Below the pieces are notes generated by a model. That model worked only from the letters and a program-made list of their open reading frames with translations. It did not search any database and had not been told where the DNA came from. The translations under genes were made by a program, and so were the position numbers. Of a stretch of DNA of 15,824 nucleotides, positions 12,994-15,824 are shown piece after piece; position 1 is the first letter of the stretch; each line of letters opens with the position of its first letter. Source of the DNA: an uncultured Bacilli bacterium (lineage in GTDB: Bacteria; Bacillota_I; Bacilli_A; RF39; UBA660); assembly GCA_944327405.1 (NCBI GenBank), contig CALVHK010000014.1, positions 1-15,824 of the forward strand, given 5' to 3'.

Positions 12994-13806
12994 ATGACTT
13001 TAGCTAACATTTGGGATATAATCACGAAGATTATTGATATTGGAATTGTTTGGCTAGTATTTTATTTTATATTAAAAAATATTAAGAATAATATTAAAAT
13101 GGTTCTTATTTTTAAGGGTGTATTATTAATACTTGTTATCAAAGTATTAAGTGATGTTCTAGATTTATATACGGTTGGTGTTATTTTACAATACTGTTTA
13201 GAGTGGGGACCACTTGCTATTATTGTAATATTCCAACCAGAGATAAGAAGTGTATTGGAATCAATTGGTAGAACCCAGCTTTTGGGTCGTCATAAAATAC
13301 TTACAATAGATGAGCGTGAAAAAGTAGTTTATGAGATTATGAAATCCATTGAGTACTTTAAACGTAACCGGGTTGGGGCTTTGATCGTTATTGAGCGTGA
13401 AATATCTTTGCAAGAATATATCGAGCCTGCAACAAAGATTTATGCTGATTTATCTAGTGATTTATTAGAAACAATCTTCTTCCCTAATGGTCCACTTCAT
13501 GATGGTGGAGTGATTATTCAAGGGGATAGGATTACGGCAGCTGGAGCGGTATTTAAGACAAGTATGAATCCATCTATTTCCAAAAGACTTGGAACTCGTC
13601 ATAGAGCAGCCCTAGGTATAGCTGAGGAGTCTGATGCCATTGCTTTAGTGGTGTCTGAAGAATCAGGTCGTATTAGTGTGGCTGTTGATGGAGAGTTAAA
13701 CTATAATCTCACTCTAGATGAATTCAGAATGGTTTTAATAGATGCATTAAATCCGAAACCTGAAGTGTTCTATGAGGCCGAAGAAAAGAAGAGTGGTGAA
13801 GAATAA
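12994..13806 (+). CDS. cdaA: Membrane diadenylate cyclase CdaA
   Basis: This enzyme joins two ATP into cyclic di-AMP, which controls potassium and osmolyte transport and cell-wall balance in Firmicutes. The 270-residue length is normal. Three N-terminal membrane helices (about 8-28, 36-55 and 61-80) precede a short linker and the DAC domain. GALIVIEREISLQEYI (128-143), PNGPLHDGGVII (164-175) and LGTRHRAALGIAEE (199-212) mark the active site. The signature motif is Asp-Gly-Gly at 170-172 where most family members have Asp-Gly-Ala; the RHR motif at 202-204 is intact. GGAAGGTGA lies just before ATG 12994. The gene has its own promoter, and its TAA overlaps the cdaR start in TAATG, so regulator and enzyme are translationally coupled. 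Confidence 0.95.
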   Translation: MTLANIWDIITKIIDIGIVWLVFYFILKNIKNNIKMVLIFKGVLLILVIKVLSDVLDLYTVGVILQYCLEWGPLAIIVIFQPEIRSVLESIGRTQLLGRHKILTIDEREKVVYEIMKSIEYFKRNRVGALIVIEREISLQEYIEPATKIYADLSSDLLETIFFPNGPLHDGGVIIQGDRITAAGAVFKTSMNPSISKRLGTRHRAALGIAEESDAIALVVSEESGRISVAVDGELNYNLTLDEFRMVLIDALNPKPEVFYEAEEKKSGEE

Positions 13807-15179
13807 TGAAGAAGATTGGTAAAGCTATGGTGCGATTCTTTAAAGCTATTTACCGTGTAATTGATAAAATTATAGTTACACCAATTAGTAGATTAATATT
13901 TAATGTAAGAGAGTATTTACGGAGTAAAAATATTAAGTTAGACTATATTTTTAATCGACCTAATTTTATGATATATGTTTCATTAATTCTAGCAGTTATT
14001 ATGTTTGTCTTGATTGATTCGAGAGTCATTACTTTGGTTGAATCAGAAGCAGAGGTAATTACTAATGTTCCGGTTATTGTTAATTATAATGAAGAAGCTT
14101 ATGTAGTTGAGGGGATTCCTGAGACAGTTGATATTGTTTTAATTGGTAGAAAAAGCGATATTTATTTAGCAAAACAACTAGGAACCAATAATGTTATCTT
14201 AGATTTATCTGATTATGAAGCTAGAGAATCAGCATATAGAGTATATCTGTCTTATACAAAGTCTATTGATTCGATTGATTATAAACTCGATCCATCTTAT
14301 GTTTCTGTTACAATTAAAGATAAAATTAGTGTTACAAAAGATATTGATTATGATTTAATTAACGAACAATATTTGAGTGAAGAATTAAGTGTTGAATCAG
14401 TAGAATTAAGCCGTAGTGAAGTAGTAGTTAAGGGTAGTGAAGATGCGATTAATAATATTGCTTCTGTTAAAGCATTGATTGACTTAAATAATGATACATT
14501 AAGTGATGTGGGTACTTATGAAGTGGATAATATCCGTTTAGTTGCCTATGATGAAGATGGTGAAGTAATAGACAATATTGAAATTGTACCAACGACAATG
14601 ACAGCGACTATTACTTTAGATACTTATTCGAAGAGTGTTCCTATCGAGGTTAGAACAACAGGTACTTTAGTTACGGGTAGAGCAATTGCATCCATTCTTA
14701 TAAATAATAGTAATAATTATTCTGTTACTATCTATGGTGATGAAGAACAAATTAGTAATATTATCAGTGTTCCAGTTACGATTAATGTCGATGGGGAAGG
14801 TGCGAATAGTACAAGAAGTTATAATGTTACAATTTCTAGACCTACAGGTGTTCGAGCATTAAGTGAAAATAATGCAAGTATTACTGTTACATTTGGTGAT
14901 GAAAGACAAAAAGAAGTGGAAATATCTAATGTTTTAAGTAGAAATTTAGCTAGTGGATATTCAGCGAATATTGTTGGATCAGAAAGTATTGTGGTTATTG
15001 TCAGGGGAGTTCAATCTGTTATCGATGAAATAGATGCATCTGATATTAATGCTTATGTTGATTTGACCGGTTATACTCCTGGAGAATATGAAAATGTGCC
15101 AATACAAATTGAAAACGATGATCCAAGATTGAATTTTGTAGTATCTTCTACAGTGACCGTTAGAATTTCTAATGAATAA
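13806..15179 (+). CDS. cdaR: CdaA regulatory protein CdaR (YbbR-domain protein)
   Basis: This 457-residue protein is membrane-anchored and modulates CdaA activity in other Firmicutes. A basic cytoplasmic N-terminus (residues 1-52, longer than usual) is followed by one membrane helix (FMIYVSLILAVIMFVLI, about 54-70). The rest is extracellular: about four YbbR-type beta modules with repeated patterns such as VPVIVNYN, VTIKDKISVTKDI, VPIEVRTTG and VEISNVLSRNLASGYSANIV, ending in a strand (FVVSSTVTVRISNE). The start overlaps the cdaA stop by one base. Unlike the common cdaA-cdaR-glmM operon, the next gene is obgE behind a strong terminator. Confidence 0.93.
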   Translation: MKKIGKAMVRFFKAIYRVIDKIIVTPISRLIFNVREYLRSKNIKLDYIFNRPNFMIYVSLILAVIMFVLIDSRVITLVESEAEVITNVPVIVNYNEEAYVVEGIPETVDIVLIGRKSDIYLAKQLGTNNVILDLSDYEARESAYRVYLSYTKSIDSIDYKLDPSYVSVTIKDKISVTKDIDYDLINEQYLSEELSVESVELSRSEVVVKGSEDAINNIASVKALIDLNNDTLSDVGTYEVDNIRLVAYDEDGEVIDNIEIVPTTMTATITLDTYSKSVPIEVRTTGTLVTGRAIASILINNSNNYSVTIYGDEEQISNIISVPVTINVDGEGANSTRSYNVTISRPTGVRALSENNASITVTFGDERQKEVEISNVLSRNLASGYSANIVGSESIVVIVRGVQSVIDEIDASDINAYVDLTGYTPGEYENVPIQIENDDPRLNFVVSSTVTVRISNE

Positions 15180-15180
15180 C

Positions 15181-15220
15181 AACAAGTAGTACTCTTTAGT
15201 GGAGTACTATTTGTTTTTCT
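15181..15220 (+). terminator. Strong intrinsic terminator after cdaR
   Basis: AACAAGTAGTACTC (15181-15194) pairs with GAGTACTATTTGTT (15202-15215) in a 14-bp stem with one G-U pair, a 7-base loop and a T-rich tail. It begins one base after the cdaR stop and separates the operon from obgE. Confidence 0.92.
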
Positions 15221-15239
15221 AGTAATATTTTGTTATTTA

Positions 15240-15248
15240 TGGTATTAT
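15240..15248 (+). promoter_or_regulatory. Possible extended -10 promoter for obgE
   Basis: TGGTATTAT gives TG, one base and TATTAT. No clear -35 is present. A start near 15255 would leave a leader of only about ten bases, just containing the ribosome site. The same GTATTATATT string occurs before the coiled-coil gene (11010-11019). Confidence 0.35.
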
Positions 15249-15264
15249 ATTCTTGGTGATGCAC

Positions 15265-15824
15265 ATGTTTGTAGATGAATTAACAATTAAAGTTCTAGCT
15301 GGTAAAGGTGGAGATGGTTGTACTTCTTTTCGCCGGGAATGGTGTGTTCCAATGGGAGGACCTGATGGTGGAAATGGTGGAGCCGGTGCCAGTATAATAT
15401 TCCAAGTGGATAAGGGTTTAAAAACTTTAGTTGACTTAAAATATATGAAGATTATTAAAGGAAAAAAAGGAGAAAATGGCAAAGGATCTAACCGAAATGG
15501 TGCGAATGCAGAAGATGTCATTATAAAAGTTCCTGAAGGTACGACGGTTGTGGATGAGGCAACAAATCAAGTGATTGCTGATTTAGTTGGGGCAAATACG
15601 GAAGTAGTAGTTGCTCGAGGTGGTCGTGGAGGACGAGGAAATGCAGCCTTTCGAACACAAAGTGATACGGCTCCCAAATTTAGTGAATTAGGCGAGCCGG
15701 GGGAAGAAAAAACGTTAAAAATAGAGCTTAAAATGATCGCTGATGTTGGCTTGATTGGCTTACCTAGTGTTGGTAAATCCACAATTTTATCCATGATGAG
15801 TGCGGCAACTCCAAAGATTGCTGA
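15265..15824 (+). CDS. obgE: Obg GTPase, 5' part (cut by window end)
   Basis: Obg proteins are essential GTPases that bind the large ribosomal subunit and link ribosome maturation to growth and, in Bacillus, to sporulation and stress responses. The first 187 codons are in view. The glycine-rich Obg fold occupies residues 1 to about 158 (FVDELTIKVLAGKGGDG, VPMGGPDGGNGGAGASIIF, ARGGRGGRGNAAF, PGEEKTLKIELKMIADVGLIG). The G1 P-loop GLPSVGKS follows at 165-172. The G3, G4 and C-terminal parts lie beyond the edge. ATG 15265 is chosen because GGTGAT (15255-15260) lies just upstream and the protein then opens MFVDE as in its relatives. An in-frame ATG at 15259 would overlap that site. Confidence 0.95.
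   Translation, partial: MFVDELTIKVLAGKGGDGCTSFRREWCVPMGGPDGGNGGAGASIIFQVDKGLKTLVDLKYMKIIKGKKGENGKGSNRNGANAEDVIIKVPEGTTVVDEATNQVIADLVGANTEVVVARGGRGGRGNAAFRTQSDTAPKFSELGEPGEEKTLKIELKMIADVGLIGLPSVGKSTILSMMSAATPKIA

Noticed and set aside
15237..15794. Reverse-strand frames opposite obgE
   Set aside because: They are Pro-rich shadows of the Gly-rich Obg coding sequence.

Overview
The window is low-GC DNA from a member of the Bacillota (Firmicutes). The evidence is strong purine-rich Shine-Dalgarno sites, intrinsic terminators with long T runs, a cdaA-cdaR pair followed by obgE, and a spore-coat-type manganese catalase. TGA is used as a stop (at 8726-8728) and TGG as Trp, so the genetic code is standard. 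The species cannot be named from this sequence.

Bases 1 to about 10,480 are the right-hand part of a siphovirus-type prophage. In order they carry the major tail protein (34-477), the two-frame tail assembly chaperone with a complete -1 frameshift signal (535-1208), the tape measure (1221-3611), a small tail protein (3648-4022) and a large tail/baseplate protein with a C-terminal S74-type self-cleaving chaperone (4022-6487). An unusual leader region follows (6487-6698), then three receptor-binding-type proteins that share one N-terminal peptide (6699-8277). The lysis cassette has three small membrane proteins and an M15 endolysin (8284-9642). A candidate two-hairpin small RNA, a 62-residue orphan protein with its own promoter and a reverse-strand HNH/Ref-type nuclease (9999-10457) complete the phage part.

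The prophage stops inside a manganese catalase (CotJC-like) gene. The 3' part of that gene (10482-10961) keeps the metal-ligand motifs but has lost its start and first ~25-30 codons, so the right attachment junction is at about 10,470-10,495. No integrase is in view.

From 10,962 the DNA is chromosomal: a 547-residue coiled-coil protein and a small overlapping partner, then cdaA and cdaR for cyclic di-AMP synthesis, then the 5' part of obgE cut by the window edge.

The most interesting stretch is 6487-6698. It contains a 72-codon reading frame coupled to the upstream tail gene, ten perfect copies of AAACG that are open in all three frames, a hairpin whose 3' arm is also an exact 8-base complement of the tail-fibre ribosome site, and an intrinsic terminator. 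Only the present repeat number keeps the frame open past every one of these structures to the tail-fibre start codon. This is consistent with a slippage-driven on/off switch for receptor-binding proteins. That function is inferred, not shown.
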